Of a DNA stretch of 64,000 bases, positions 25,700 through 36,564 are shown piece by piece. This stretch comes from Anagrus nilaparvatae. Its lineage: Eukaryota > Arthropoda > Insecta > Hymenoptera > Mymaridae. The translations under genes and the position numbers were made by a program. The stretch spans positions 60,108,501 through 60,172,500 of the forward strand of contig JAKSXM010000007.1 of assembly GCA_022575985.1 (NCBI GenBank). The letters run 5' to 3'. The notes under the pieces were generated by a model, which was given only the letters and a program-made list of their open reading frames with translations, was not told the DNA's origin and did not search any database. Each line of letters starts with the position of its first letter. Positions within the stretch are counted from its first letter, which is position 1.

Positions 25700-26560
25700 A
25701 TGTTTTTTACACTCCATAAATGAAGATTACATTCTTTGTATGTGTTTTATGTTTTTGATCATGAGTACGGGCATTGCAAAGCCCCAAAGTTGTGTTTTCC
25801 GACCATAATAGTCAAAAAACTGACCATGCTAGGGCTTTTGTGCGATAATTAATCTGAGCATGAATATAAAATAACAGTTCAAAATACCATTGTTGATATT
25901 TTTTTGGTAGCTGATTACGAAAATTAGAGTTACAAAATCCTCAGGTTATGCGGAATGCCCATAATGGGCAGAAGCTGCCCATTTTAGGGCCTTGTTGCGA
26001 AAATCTAAGCAAAATCTTTAAATAACCTTCTAATAACCTTTCTAAATACTGTCTTGTATACTTTTTGACTGCTGATTACGAAAATCAGGGTCCCGTAATC
26101 CTAAGGTTGAATTGTATGCCCATAATGGGCAAAAGCTGATAAACTAATTATAAAAAAATTTGAATAAACGCTCAAAGTACGGTCTTACATGTTTTTTGGG
26201 TCGCTAATTTCGAAAATCGGGGTACTGATATCCTATCGCTATGTAATATGCTCATAATGGGCAAAAGTTCCCCCTTTTTAGGGCTTTTGCGCGATAGTCT
26301 AAGTGTAAACTTTGAATAATCGTTCAAAACGGTTCAAATTATTAACATATGTTTTTTGGGTTGCTTATGTGGGTGTCGAAGTCCTAAGTTTGTTATCTGC
26401 TCATACTGGGATAAAATCTACCCATGTTAGGGCTAGGACTTATTCGCGACAATCTAAATACAAACCTTAAATGACTCTTAAAACTTACATTATATATGTG
26501 TTTTGGGTTGCTGATTACAAAAATCAGGATCTTAAAATTCTACAGTACTGTTATCTGCCT
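25700..26560. repeat. Degenerate ~150 bp satellite with palindromic words
   Basis: Units share three phrases: a GCTGATTACGAAAATCAGGGT-type phrase, GCCCATAATGGGC (itself a palindrome), and TTTTAGGGCTTTTGCGCGAT. The GCCCATAATGGG word recurs at about 25970, 26119, 26252 and 26400. About five or six diverged copies are visible. Confidence 0.7.
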
Positions 26561-26861
26561 TAACCCCTTTACGTGCAGTCCCGAGTAAAGTTGGGGCAAT
26601 AACATGGAATTATTATACTTAAGGTACGTAGGGGGGGTTAAGAGGGCAATAACCAATCCCTCGAGGGGTACATAGCAATGGACTGCGTAAGAGTTCCGCG
26701 CCAGTTCAGTGGCAGTTTTATAAAAACTGTAATGCGCGAGTTCGTTAAAGTTTTAGACAGTTCCGCGGCAGTTCGGCCAGAGTTTTAAGCGACGCGCGGA
26801 AAAGTGGGGGACGCACCGTTTTTAGGGTTTATAGGGTATGCGGTGCTAGTTTTGGACTTGG

Positions 26862-26894
<33 letters not shown>

Positions 26895-26929
26895 TATTAA
26901 ATAATTAATCTTATTTATTTAAATAATTT
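26561..26929. other. Unclassified GC-richer segment and ATT simple repeat
   Basis: Bases 26570-26860 have G/C runs (GTACGTAGGGGGGGTTAAG, TTCCGCGGCAGTTCGGCC) and no coding frame. They end at an (ATT)n run at about 26864-26893 that borders the inverted-repeat element. Confidence 0.45.
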
Positions 26930-27707
26930 ATTTATTTATTTTAACTAATTTTATTTGTCAAAAATAGGAGCAAACGTAGATTTCTCGATATACTTATAGA
27001 ATTATAAGATTTTTATTTTGCAAAAACATTTTTAATTAATTAACAATTATTCTATAACCCACGTCATAAACTAATTTGTTAATTAATTTAAAAAAAAAAT
27101 TAAAAAATAGGTTCTTTCTTTTTAAAACAGGTTTTAAGATTCTTATTTTATTTAGGGTACTTTTTTGATCCAATTAATAAGTATTTATTTATTTATTTAT
27201 TTAATGGAAGTAAGTGCAGGCATTACCGATGCACGATTACAATATTATACAATTTTAAATAAAAATGTGAAGCAGTAAAATTTGAAAATTTATAATAATA
27301 ATAAATGTTTAAGTATTATCAAATTAAATATTATAACTTAATACATCTGAGAGCTAAATTATTAGATTTTTTTAACCATTATGTTTTGAAAATCAAATCC
27401 TTGGGATCAAAAATTTGTGCACACATGAAGCAAATTTTATAATCTAATTTTTTTAGGCCTGTAAAATATTAATTATTTATCGTTGTTTTAGTCTCTAATT
27501 GACCTGTATCTACTTAATAAAGTTCTGGTTTATTTAAACAACAGTAATATTTATAAATATAATTCTTTTAATTTTTTATCAATGATAAAGGATTCCGAGG
27601 TACTCGGTGTTTCTGCTGAAAAAATCTCCGAAAAAATTAACTAAATAATCAAGGGTCTATCATCAAAAAAAGACACTTCAGAAATAGTATTTAATAAAAA
27701 AAATCAC

Positions 27708-28225
27708 ACGTCAGGCCTTACACTAGCGTAGCCTAAGGAAATAGGCTATAATAAGAAACGACACGTCAAGCTCTACACTAGTGTAACCTAAGCAAGTTGG
27801 CTATAATAATTAGCGACTCGTCAAGCCTTACACTAGCGTAACCTAAGGAAGTAGGCTATAATAAGAAACGACACGTCAAGCCTTACAGTAGCGTAACCTA
27901 AGGAAGTAGGCTATAATAATATAACGACACGTCAAGCCTTAAAGTAGCGTAACCTAAGGAAGTATAGTCTATATTAAAAAAACAACACGTCAAGCCTTAC
28001 AGTAGCGTGACCTAAGGAAGTAGGCTATAATAAGAAACGACACGTCAAGCCTTACAGTAGCGTAACCTAAGGAAGTAGGTTATAATAAAATAACGACACG
28101 TCAAGCCTTACAGTAGCGTAACCTAAGAAAGTAGGCTATAATAAGAAACGACACGTCAAGCCTTACAGTAGCGTAACCTAAGGAAGTAGGCTATAATAAA
28201 AAACACACGTCAAGCCTTACACCAA
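27708..28225 (+). repeat. Left 55 bp tandem array, about ten copies
   Basis: The unit runs CACGTCAAGCCTTACAGTAG, then CGTAACCTAAGGAAGTAGGC, then TATAATAAGAAACGA. Starts are spaced 55-57 bp. Outer copies (CAGGCC, CTAGCGTAGCC) differ slightly from inner ones. The final copy decays into ACACCAACACAACG. Confidence 0.85.
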
Positions 28226-29904
28226 CACAACGTAAATTTTGGAGACAAAACTTTTCAAATAATTTAGTATCAGGTCAGTTTTTTTCTCGGTTTTTTTCGA
28301 GTTTTTTTTATGACAAAAACGTTAATAATTAATAAAAAATTTTTCAAATCATTAATTATCAGATCCAATAAATCTATTAAAACCGAGTTTTCTAAAATTA
28401 TTACTTTCATTGAAAAGTATTTGGTATTACGTCCAAAAATAATAAAAATTTAGTGGTTTTTTTTTTTTAATTTTTGAAAGCATTAGATTGAGCCAAAAAT
28501 TTCGCACACACACGCAAGAGTTACACCAACATAACCTCATGCAATGGTATAGTCAGGGTGGCCACGGAACTGAAGTTTTAAAATTCCCTGACTTTCCAGA
28601 CCATTTTTCTTAAATTTTCCAGTACTTTTTTAGTGTTTCAACTAAATTATACAAACCAAATTCCCTGAATTTCCAGAGTTTCCTACAAACAAATTTTAGT
28701 AAATTTCAGACATTTTCTTTTTCAAAATTTAATATTAAATTTAAATACCCAACTATATCTGCACTCTAGTTGTTAAATTTACTATATTTTCTGTATTATA
28801 TATTTTTCTTATTAAATTGATTTAAAAAGGAAGGGACAAAAGTATTTTTGAAAATAAATAAAAATGATCATTTTTTAATATTATACGTCTAAACATCATT
28901 TTCTATCTGCTGGCTAGTGTTTAAAAAAATTTTAAAGCATGTTAAAAAATTAGAAAACTATAAAGTAAAAATTCCCATGTTATTTAAATGGGAAACTTTA
29001 AGTGCTCGGTGGTACGAGTAAAATCCTTGAAGATGGGGGGTTTTATGACCAAAATATCCAAATGTGGGGAGAGCAAAAAAATCTCGAAAACAAAAAATTA
29101 AAACACGCTCTACTGAACACGAATACGACATTTGTTTTTACCTAAATTGTTCTTATTCCCTACAATAGAAGATGAATGCGTAGCAATTACCTAAAGATAT
29201 TTAATGTTGGCAACTGGTGCATTTTAAGTAAAAACAAACATCATATTCGTGTTTAGTGACCCAAAAAATATAAGTAACCGATAATAATTCAAATAAACCC
29301 GAAATTACAACTAGAGCTGAAAGATTGATTTATTTTTTTATTTCATCAGACTTACACTTCACTCAAAGGTTATTTTTTATCAGAGAAAATTATATTTAAG
29401 GTGGCTCCCGGTGTTAGGTCCGTAGATTTTAGGGTGTGATCAGAGGGGGGTATAATTAATTAATTAAATTATATTAATTATTTTATGGATATGCGAATAT
29501 TTAGAAGTTATTATTAATAATAATGCATTTTCTTATATAATGAGTGTGGTATGAACAAAATTTTTTATTTACAAAACATTTTATTGAAAGGAGCCCACGA
29601 CTAAAATTATGTGTTTATAATTTGATCGGCAACTATTGTATTTTTTTCTTGGAAAAGTTTCTACTTTTGTCAAATAACACGTGTGTACAATTTTATCTAA
29701 AAAGATTCGTTATTGAATGAGTACGAAGTAAAACAATATCAACTCCAATAAGAACGCGTATTTAACCTTAAAAATTTTGAGTTGCTTATTTCTTTCTTAA
29801 TTAACCAGGAACCTGGGTATTGTTTGGGATCAATGGATTTGTTTTTTAATTATCTTCATCTCCATTAAATTTTAGTGTCGGTTTTTTATTATAGTCTTTT
29901 TCTT
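28226..29904. other. Spacer between foldback arms
   Basis: No coding frame. At 28554 CAGGGTGGCCACGG followed by AATTCCCTGACTTTCC resembles the start of a hAT-type element, but no matching right end was found. Elsewhere it is AT-rich unique sequence. Confidence 0.4.
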
Positions 29905-30432
29905 TAGGTTATGTTAGTGTAAGGCTTGACGTGTCGTTATTTTATTATAGCCTACTTCCTTAGGTTACGTTACTGTAAGGCTTGACGTGTTGTTTTTTAT
30001 TATAGCCTACTTCCTTAGGTTACGCTACTGTAAGGCTTGACGTGTTGTTTTTTATTATAGCCTACTTTCTTAGGTTACGCTACTGTAAGGCTTGACGTGT
30101 CGTTATTTTATTATAACCTACTTCCTTAGGTTACGCTATTGTAAGGCTTGACGTGTCGTTATTTTATTATAGCCTTCTTCCTTAGGTTACGTTACTGTAA
30201 GGCTTGACGTGTTGTTTTTTATTATAGCCTACTTTCTTAGGTTACGCTACTGTAAGGCTTGACGTGTCGTTATTTTATTATAACCTACTTCCTTAGGTTA
30301 CGCTACTGTAAGGCTTGACGAGTCGCTAATTATTATAGCCAACTTGCTTAGGTTACACTAGTGTAAAGCTTGACGTGTCGTTTCTTATTATAGCCTATTT
30401 CCTTAGGCTACGCTAGTGTAAGGCCTGACGTG
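29905..30432 (-). repeat. Right 55 bp tandem array, about ten inverted copies
   Basis: Same unit as the left array on the opposite strand (GCTACTGTAAGGCTTGACGT, TTATAGCCTACTTCCTTAGG). The outermost copies again carry the CTAGTG variant and GGCCTGACG. The edge variants are thus mirrored between the arms. Confidence 0.85.
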
Positions 30433-31210
30433 TGATTTTTTTTATTAAATACTATTTCTAAAGTGTCTTTTTTTGATGATAGACCCTTGATTATTTAGTT
30501 AATTTTTTCGGAGATTTTTTCAGCAGAAACACCGAGTACCTCGGAATCCTTTATCATTGATAAAAAATTAAAAGAATTATATTTATAAATATTACTGTTG
30601 TTTAAATAAACCAAAACTTTATTAAGTAGATACAGGTCAATTAGAGACTAAAACAACGATAAATAATTATTATTTTACAGGCCTAAAAAAATTAGATTAT
30701 AAAATTTGCTTCATGTGTGCACAAATTTTTGATCCCAAGGATTTGATTTTCAAAACATAATGGTTAAAAAAATCTAATAATTTAGCTCTCAGATGTATTA
30801 AGTTATAATATTTAATTTGATTATACTTAAGCATTTATTATTATTATAAATTTTCAAATTTTACTGCTTCACATTTTTATTTAAAATTGTATAATATTGT
30901 AATCGTGCATTGGTAATGCCTGCACTAACTTCCATTAAATAAATCAATAAATAAATACTTATTAATTGGATCAAAAAAGTACCCTAAATAAAATAAGAAT
31001 CTTAAAACCTGTTTTAAAAAGAAAGAACCTATTTTTTAATTTTTTTTTTTTAATTAATTTACAAATTAGTTTATGACGTGGGTTGTAGAATAATTGTTAA
31101 TTAATTAAAAATGTTTTTGCAAAATAAAAATCTTATAATTCTATAAGTATATCGAGAAATCTACGTTTGCTCCTATTTTTGACAAATAAAATTAGTTAAA
31201 ATAAATAAAT

Positions 31211-31460
31211 ATCTGTAAGAAAAAATACTATATATGTGAGACCCAGATCGTTACTGAGAACGAGGCGATGCGAGGTTTGGGTAAGATTGATCGTGCGCGA
31301 GAACAAGAGAAATTACTGCTTGTAATCATACGCATTTTTAAATTAAATTATTTGATAAGAACATTGAGTACAAGTGTAAGAACTTTTACATAAACGCCTA
31401 TAAAACGGATTTTAAATCAGATTTGAAAGTATTTTTAGAAGTATGAAAGAATTTTAATGT
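31211..31460. other. Unclassified flank inside the 6.1 kb element
   Basis: A GC-richer stretch (ACGAGGCGATGCGAGGTTTG) then A/T DNA. No match within the window and no gene. Confidence 0.4.
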
Positions 31461-31894
31461 TTTTTATAGTTTTTTATGGATTTGAGTGGATTTGAATGGA
31501 TTTGAATGGATTTGATGGATTTGCAAATCCATCAAATCCATCAAATCCCGTAAAATACCCTCGGCAGTAGCGAGAAATTTCGATTTTCTTCGCGCAGCGG
31601 CCAAAAAATCGTACTTTCGTAGCTACTGTCCAGAAAATATAATTTTTGAATTTCCATGCAGTTGTATGGAGGGAAGTTTAAATTTTTTATTTTTTCTTGT
31701 GGTTTAACACATTATTTTACTCACACATAGATTTAATTTTTCAAAAAATAACTAAAAACAAAATATCTTTTATCATAGTTAATTTTATTTCAAATAAAAT
31801 TTTCAACATTAATTTTCTGTTTAAAAAATAGTGAAATTTTTTATTTTCACTTAATATATTTTAATATACTTAATTTAATTACAAATATGTAATA

Positions 31895-32937
31895 CAGGAG
31901 TCCCTCCTTATACGCGGTTTTATTATACGCGGTTTTCCTTACACGCGGTTTTCCAATTGTGGCACTCCCGCCTTATACGCGCTTATTTCCCTCCGTATAC
32001 GCGGTTTCAATTTTTAAATTTGAATTTTTTTTCGATTGTTTTTGTTTTTATTTACAAAAATATAACCAAATTTTTATCAAGTTACATAAATTCTATTTTT
32101 TATTTTTTTTTTTTTCAAATTATGGCACCAAATAAAAAAAAATCACCTGTAAAAAAGAAAGAAAGAAAAGTTTTTAGCATTGCTGATAAGCTAAAAATTT
32201 TAAATTTATTAGAAAACGGAGAAAAAGTCGCAGCTGTTGCAAGAAAATTTAATATCAATGAATCGTCGGTTCGTACAATAAGAGATAACCGTGACAAAAT
32301 TAGAGCAAGCGCTACACATTTAGGACCTCATGCTAAACTGAGCAAAGTAACGAGAAATTCCAACATAGTTAAAATGGAAGATATGCTTATGATATGGACT
32401 CAAGACCTTATACATAAGAGAATTCCTATTGGATCACGAGCTATTCGAGATCAAGCCTTAGAATTTTTCGATCATTTAGAAAAAAAAAAATCCACTCAAT
32501 CAAAATTTCGTTGCCAGTAAAGGGTGGTTTGAGGAGTTTAAAAATCGCTTTTATCTTCATAGCGTTAAATTTACAGGTACATATTCAATAAAATAAATTT
32601 TATTGGAATAAAAAATATAGGTTATTTTGATATTTTAAGGGGAAAGTGCGTCTGCGGATCATGAAGCGGCTTCTAAAGTTGTGATTTGGCACTTCAAATT
32701 TATTTAGATTTACATAAAGATTACCAAAAAAAAATAAAACAATCCCGTATAACAGATTTTTTTTCTAAATAAAAATTGGTGACTAAAAAATGTTTGTCCA
32801 TAAAATTTTTTCCCAACATAAAAAATTTTTGAACCTAACCCCTCCTTTTCCATAAGAGTAATGTCTTTTTATACGCGGTTTCCTTATACGCGGCACTTTT
32901 TTGGAACGTAACCCCCGCGTATAAGGAGGGAAGCCTG
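31895..32937 (+). mobile_element. Internally deleted Tigger/pogo-type transposon with TA duplication
   Basis: Ends CAGGAGTCCCTCCTTATACG (31895) and, in complement, CAGGCTTCCCTCCTTATACG (32937) are flanked by TA on both sides. Further GTATACGCGG-type words lie inside each end. The coding part retains the N-terminal DNA-binding region but not the DDE catalytic domain. It is a 1.04 kb non-autonomous relic. It lies about 0.5 kb beyond the 3' end of the RPA1-like gene. Confidence 0.85.
32122..32690 (+). pseudogene. Tigger-family transposase fragment (CENP-B-type helix-turn-helix)
   Basis: From ATG 32122 it reads a basic N-terminus, then FSIADKLKILNLLENGEKVA and ARKFNINESSVRTIRDNRD. This is the psq/CENP-B N-terminal helix-turn-helix of TIGD proteins. 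The frame ends at 32520 after an A-run (about 32479-32489). In another frame the family continues (NFVASKGWFEEF, LHSVKFTG). After an intron-like GT...AG gap it reads ESASADHEAASK at about 32641-32676. The rest of the transposase is absent. The frame slip and missing catalytic domain make it inactive as a transposase; the 132-residue DNA-binding piece remains open. Confidence 0.8.
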
Positions 32938-33444
32938 TACACAAAAATATATAATAAACAAATATAATATAAAAAACTGATCTGCATTATATAAATTTTC
33001 GACAAAGTATGTTTAGCACTTTTAATATAAATAACATTTAACAACGAATCTATACAAATAGACTTTAAACTCAATTTGGTTAGAAAAATTTTGACATTTT
33101 TAATGACAATAATATATAATTTATCAAACATTTTTAATTTTTCAACTCAATACAAAAAAAATACCAACGTAATACTGTTTTCAAAATTTTTGGTACTATT
33201 TCGATTCTATAGCGTTAAATTAGGTTTTTTCAAAAATTTCTTGTAACCTATAACAAATAATTAAAAATTTTTTTTTGTTTTTTAGCAGATCTTGTTTAGT
33301 CATATTTTATAAATAATTTAGCGAGATATTAAAAGTGTTAAAGGACTCATTGAAAATAATCCGAGATGCGATGTACCGAGGTTCTGGTAACCAGTTTCAG
33401 CAAAATTAATTTTTTCGCAATATGAATCAAATTAATTAAAAATT
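32938..33444. other. Short intergenic interval downstream of the RPA1-like gene
   Basis: Checked on the minus strand for a further RPA1 exon with the Cys-rich DBD-C ribbon. None was found; the sequence is A/T-rich with no cysteine pattern. Confidence 0.5.
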
Positions 33445-36400
33445 TTACCTATATGTCTCTTCCAACTCGGGATTAATCTTCAGTATAGTTGTCATGACCA
33501 TGGATACTTGCTTCACTCCAGAAAAAATATTAACCATTGCTCCTTTAAGTGCAACAACTTTATCAACTAAATTATCAAAATTCATAAATTCCTTTTTCCA
33601 GATAGTAAAAGTAATCTAAAAAAAGTCATAAATGATTATGATAAAAAAATTATTTGATAAAATTTTGAAAATTAAAAAAATACTTACAGAAGTATTGCTC
33701 TCATCAATAATTATAAGTTCTCTTAATTGGACGTCCTTCCTTGTTTTACTATTATTAACATTCTGAACAGATTTGCTAATTTTTACCATACCAATCACAT
33801 CTGAAAAAATTAGGTTTTATTTTAAAGATTTAATTTTTTTTTGCCTAAAGAATAATTTATTAGAAGTAACTTATTAGAAAGAGAAATTTTCTATTAAATT
33901 TACCAATTAAACTACCAATATTTTCAAAACCAATTTGATCTAATTTTATGAAGTTGAATGATAGTTTTGGGAATTTTTTACTTTCTCCAGGGCATGGAAC
34001 AATATTTGTACAATCAGTAAGCTTAATTTCGTATTCATTTTTTAAATGGCCATATTTTTGATTGGCTTTAATTAAAGTGCATTGAGTAATGTAATAAATT
34101 TTGTCTTCCTAAAATTAAAAAATTATCAATTCATAATCTTTCTATTAATTACGTGGTAAAACCTATGATAATGAAATCCCTTTAATTGAAAGGGTGTGGG
34201 TCAGATTCTGAAGATAAACCTTTTAAGTAACGTAAACTTTTACTCTGGGTAAATTGACCAGTTAATGACCGATCAAAGTCCAATAACTTTTCTGACTGTT
34301 CTTTTCCCATACAATGTTAAGTTACTCGAGACTGGTCATTAACTGGTAAAGTTACCCTATTTTTTTTTTTTTTAAATAATCATTCAAATATTTTACTTGA
34401 AATCTTTCATGAAATTTGAAACAAACATCATTGAATGCTACACATCTTATCTCAGTATTTAATGAATCCAGAAAATACATGGAAAAATAATGTCCACTAT
34501 GATAAGGCATTACTGGCGTTATATAAGTAACTCTTGGTTTAATTGTCCAGCTAAAAAATTCAAAGATTCATTCAAAAATATATATATTTTATATTAATAA
34601 TAATAATAATAACAATGATTTTAAACTGACCTAATAACACTTTGATCATGATCAGGATTTTTTAATAAATTTTGTATACTTACAATATTAGATTGATAAT
34701 TAGAATGATTATAATTGGATAATAAATTTTTTGTGTTTGATTTTCTTAAAATTTTCCTTGTATTTTTTAAAGTTTTATTATCAATTTTTTTCTTGGATCT
34801 TAAAACATTTAAACTGTTTATTTTAACATTTTTTCTGTAAATAAATTATTATTTAAATTATTAAAATTTATTTTCATTAAAATTTTCAAAAAATTCTTAC
34901 TCTTGGGAACCATCAATATTGTTGTTGATAATTAACGAATAGCTATTTATTTTAATAAGAGTAAATTTTATTAATTTATTTTTTGCAATTTCACTTAAGG
35001 CTTCAGATAAAAAAAATGAGAAATTAGTCACTCCATCTGATAATTTTAGATGACACTAAAAAATAAGATTTTTGAGTAAAAAGTTATATTGGGTTTTGAC
35101 TAGTATTTTAGTTGCTCCAGATTTTATTAGAATGTTTATAGTTCTTAATTACAATGATAATAATTTTAAATTAACCTTAGGCTTACCAAAACTTGATGTA
35201 AATTAGATTGCTCTTCTGCATGATATTTGATCTCCTAAAAATTATTACTTTGTAATTATTAACAATTACTTTATTAATATTAAAAGAAAAAATTACATAC
35301 CAACACTTGTAATACAGGGGAACGTACAAATTCGCCTTTTAGTATTCTCTGCAAAATAAAAAACATTAATTTAAATGCAATTTTATAGAATAGTTTTTAT
35401 ACTTATTTTTTATTTTTACTCTTTAAATCCTATATTGGTAAACCTAACGCGTAAACTACAAAATAACAAATTACCACAAATTACAATTTGTAGCGCTTTT
35501 GATTTACAAATTCTATTTGGTAAATTTTAAGATTTACAAAACAGAATCAGTAAATTTATAAATTACAAATTAGTAAGTTTATTTATAATTTTTAAATCAT
35601 AAAATTATAAAATATATAATAATTCACCCCAAAGAATTTTGATATGTAACCAATATTTTGATTGTGACCAAAATGAAACGAATGGAAAAAGTTTCAAGTG
35701 ATTTCACTCAAACCGTGAAAATATTCTAAATACCTAAAGATCATGTAATTATTTCTTTTACTAATTGTAATATAATAGTATATTATTAAATTCGGATTAT
35801 TTAAAAATCCCTGGAAAATGATAGCCAAATTATCTTTCAAGCATTTATGTTTTTGCTGAAAACGAATCACGTATTATAATTTAAAAATCATATACCTAAT
35901 TAATTTTGCAGATTTATGATAAATTTGAAAAAAATTATTAAAAAATTCTATAATTCTTTTACTCAGCGAAAACTTGTCTTTTACATTTCTAGTTACATAT
36001 AGTTATATGCTTGCGATTTATAGGTCTAGGGGAGAAGCGGGTCGTTTGGGTCGTTTGACGCATAAAAATTGAATTTTAAATTTATAACTTTTTAATATAA
36101 ATAAGTTGTTGGAATAATATTTATGTTAAATTAAAATTTAGACCCTTTTCTTTTACTAGAACAGTTATTTTTTTGAAAAAATTTTTTTATATGAGGAACC
36201 AAAATTTGTTTTATATTTTCAAGAATCATCAAATACCTCTGCCTTGAAATTTTTTTTAAATTAAAAAAAAGAAAAAAATTCTTTTATTTATTTTCTTACC
36301 GCTTAAAAGTGTATATTTAATCCAATTTTCCTTTTTCAAAATATTTTTTAGATTTCAGTAAAGGAAACCGTTTATATTTTACTTTTTTGTGACAAGAAAA

Positions 36401-36564
36401 TTTTTTTCAGTATAAACAAAACAAAAATATCTTTGATTTTTTATGACAAATCAAAATATTTAGTAAATAATTAAATTTAAAAAAATTGACAATTATTAAT
36501 GTAAAGAAAAATTAATTACGAAACTTACATCTATGGCACCTTTAGTTAACTGAATTATATCCAT
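33445..36564 (-). CDS. RPA1-like ssDNA-binding protein lacking DBD-C (nine exons)
   Basis: Exons: 36564-36529, 35348-35301, 35234-35187, 35055-34901, 34834-34631, 34550-34397, 34108-33904, 33800-33688, 33615-33445; all GT-AG, phases agree, about 377 residues. Three RPA70 domains are recognisable. The 70N-like domain starts LTKGAID, GEF.RSPVLQVL. DBD-A begins SWTIKPRVT and has IRCVAFND and KIYYITQCTL. DBD-B begins DVIGMVKI and has FTIWKKEF and VNIFSGVKQVSM. The DNA-stacking aromatics of RPA70 correspond to F in VAFND, Y in NQKYGH, W in TIWKK and F in NIFSG, so ssDNA binding looks kept. The frame stops (TAA 33445-33447) right after NPELEETYR, where human RPA70 continues into DBD-C. The zinc ribbon and trimer helix are missing. 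It is probably a diverged paralogue. If the splice donor AG|GTAAAA at the stop is used, a distant exon cannot be excluded. Confidence 0.8.

Larger units (their letters stand above)
26930..31210. mobile_element. 4.3 kb foldback element with ~1.3 kb arms
   Basis: The left arm starts ATTTATTTATTTTAACTAAT at 26930; the right arm ends with its complement at about 31210. Arm landmarks appear in mirror order, including GGAGCAAACGTAGATTTCTC, GCAGGCATTACC/GGTAATGCCTGC and GATTCCGAGGTACTCGGTG. Arms are nearly identical over about 1.3 kb and end inward in 55 bp tandem repeats. The 1.7 kb spacer (28.2-29.9 kb) is unique. This architecture matches foldback elements. No protein is encoded. Confidence 0.8.
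25449..31570. mobile_element. 6.1 kb TIR element with 9 bp target duplication
   Basis: Target copies CGGCAGTAG lie at 25449-25457 and 31562-31570. Inside them the ends are inverted: GGGTATTTTACGGGATTTGA on the left (about 25463-25482) and its complement ending at 31560. Subterminal runs of GGATTTGAAT/GGATTTGATGG sit next to both ends. A 9 bp duplication is typical of Mutator-like (MULE) transposons, but no transposase is encoded. The load is a degenerate satellite (25.7-26.56 kb), a GC-richer unclassified segment, and the 4.3 kb inverted repeat. Confidence 0.7.
25311..31645. mobile_element. TCGGCTTCG MITE split by a 6.1 kb insertion
   Basis: The left half (25311-25457) has the terminal TCCAGAAAAGTAAAGAATGG and the core GAGGCGAAGCCGAGGATGG. 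The right half (31571-31645) resumes CGAGAAATTTCGATTTT and ends CTACTGTCCAG. The intact copy at 18536 reads continuously through the equivalent point (GCATCAGTAATGAGAAATTGCG). The MITE therefore existed first and was interrupted. Confidence 0.75.

Noticed and set aside
27708..30432. 55 bp repeats considered as a CRISPR array
   Set aside because: Whole units repeat without unique spacers, are mirrored in a foldback element, and the genome is eukaryotic.
32835..33131. 98-codon minus-strand frame beyond the RPA1-like gene, considered as a missing DBD-C exon
   Set aside because: No zinc-ribbon cysteines or RPA1-like sequence; it partly reads through the Tigger right end.
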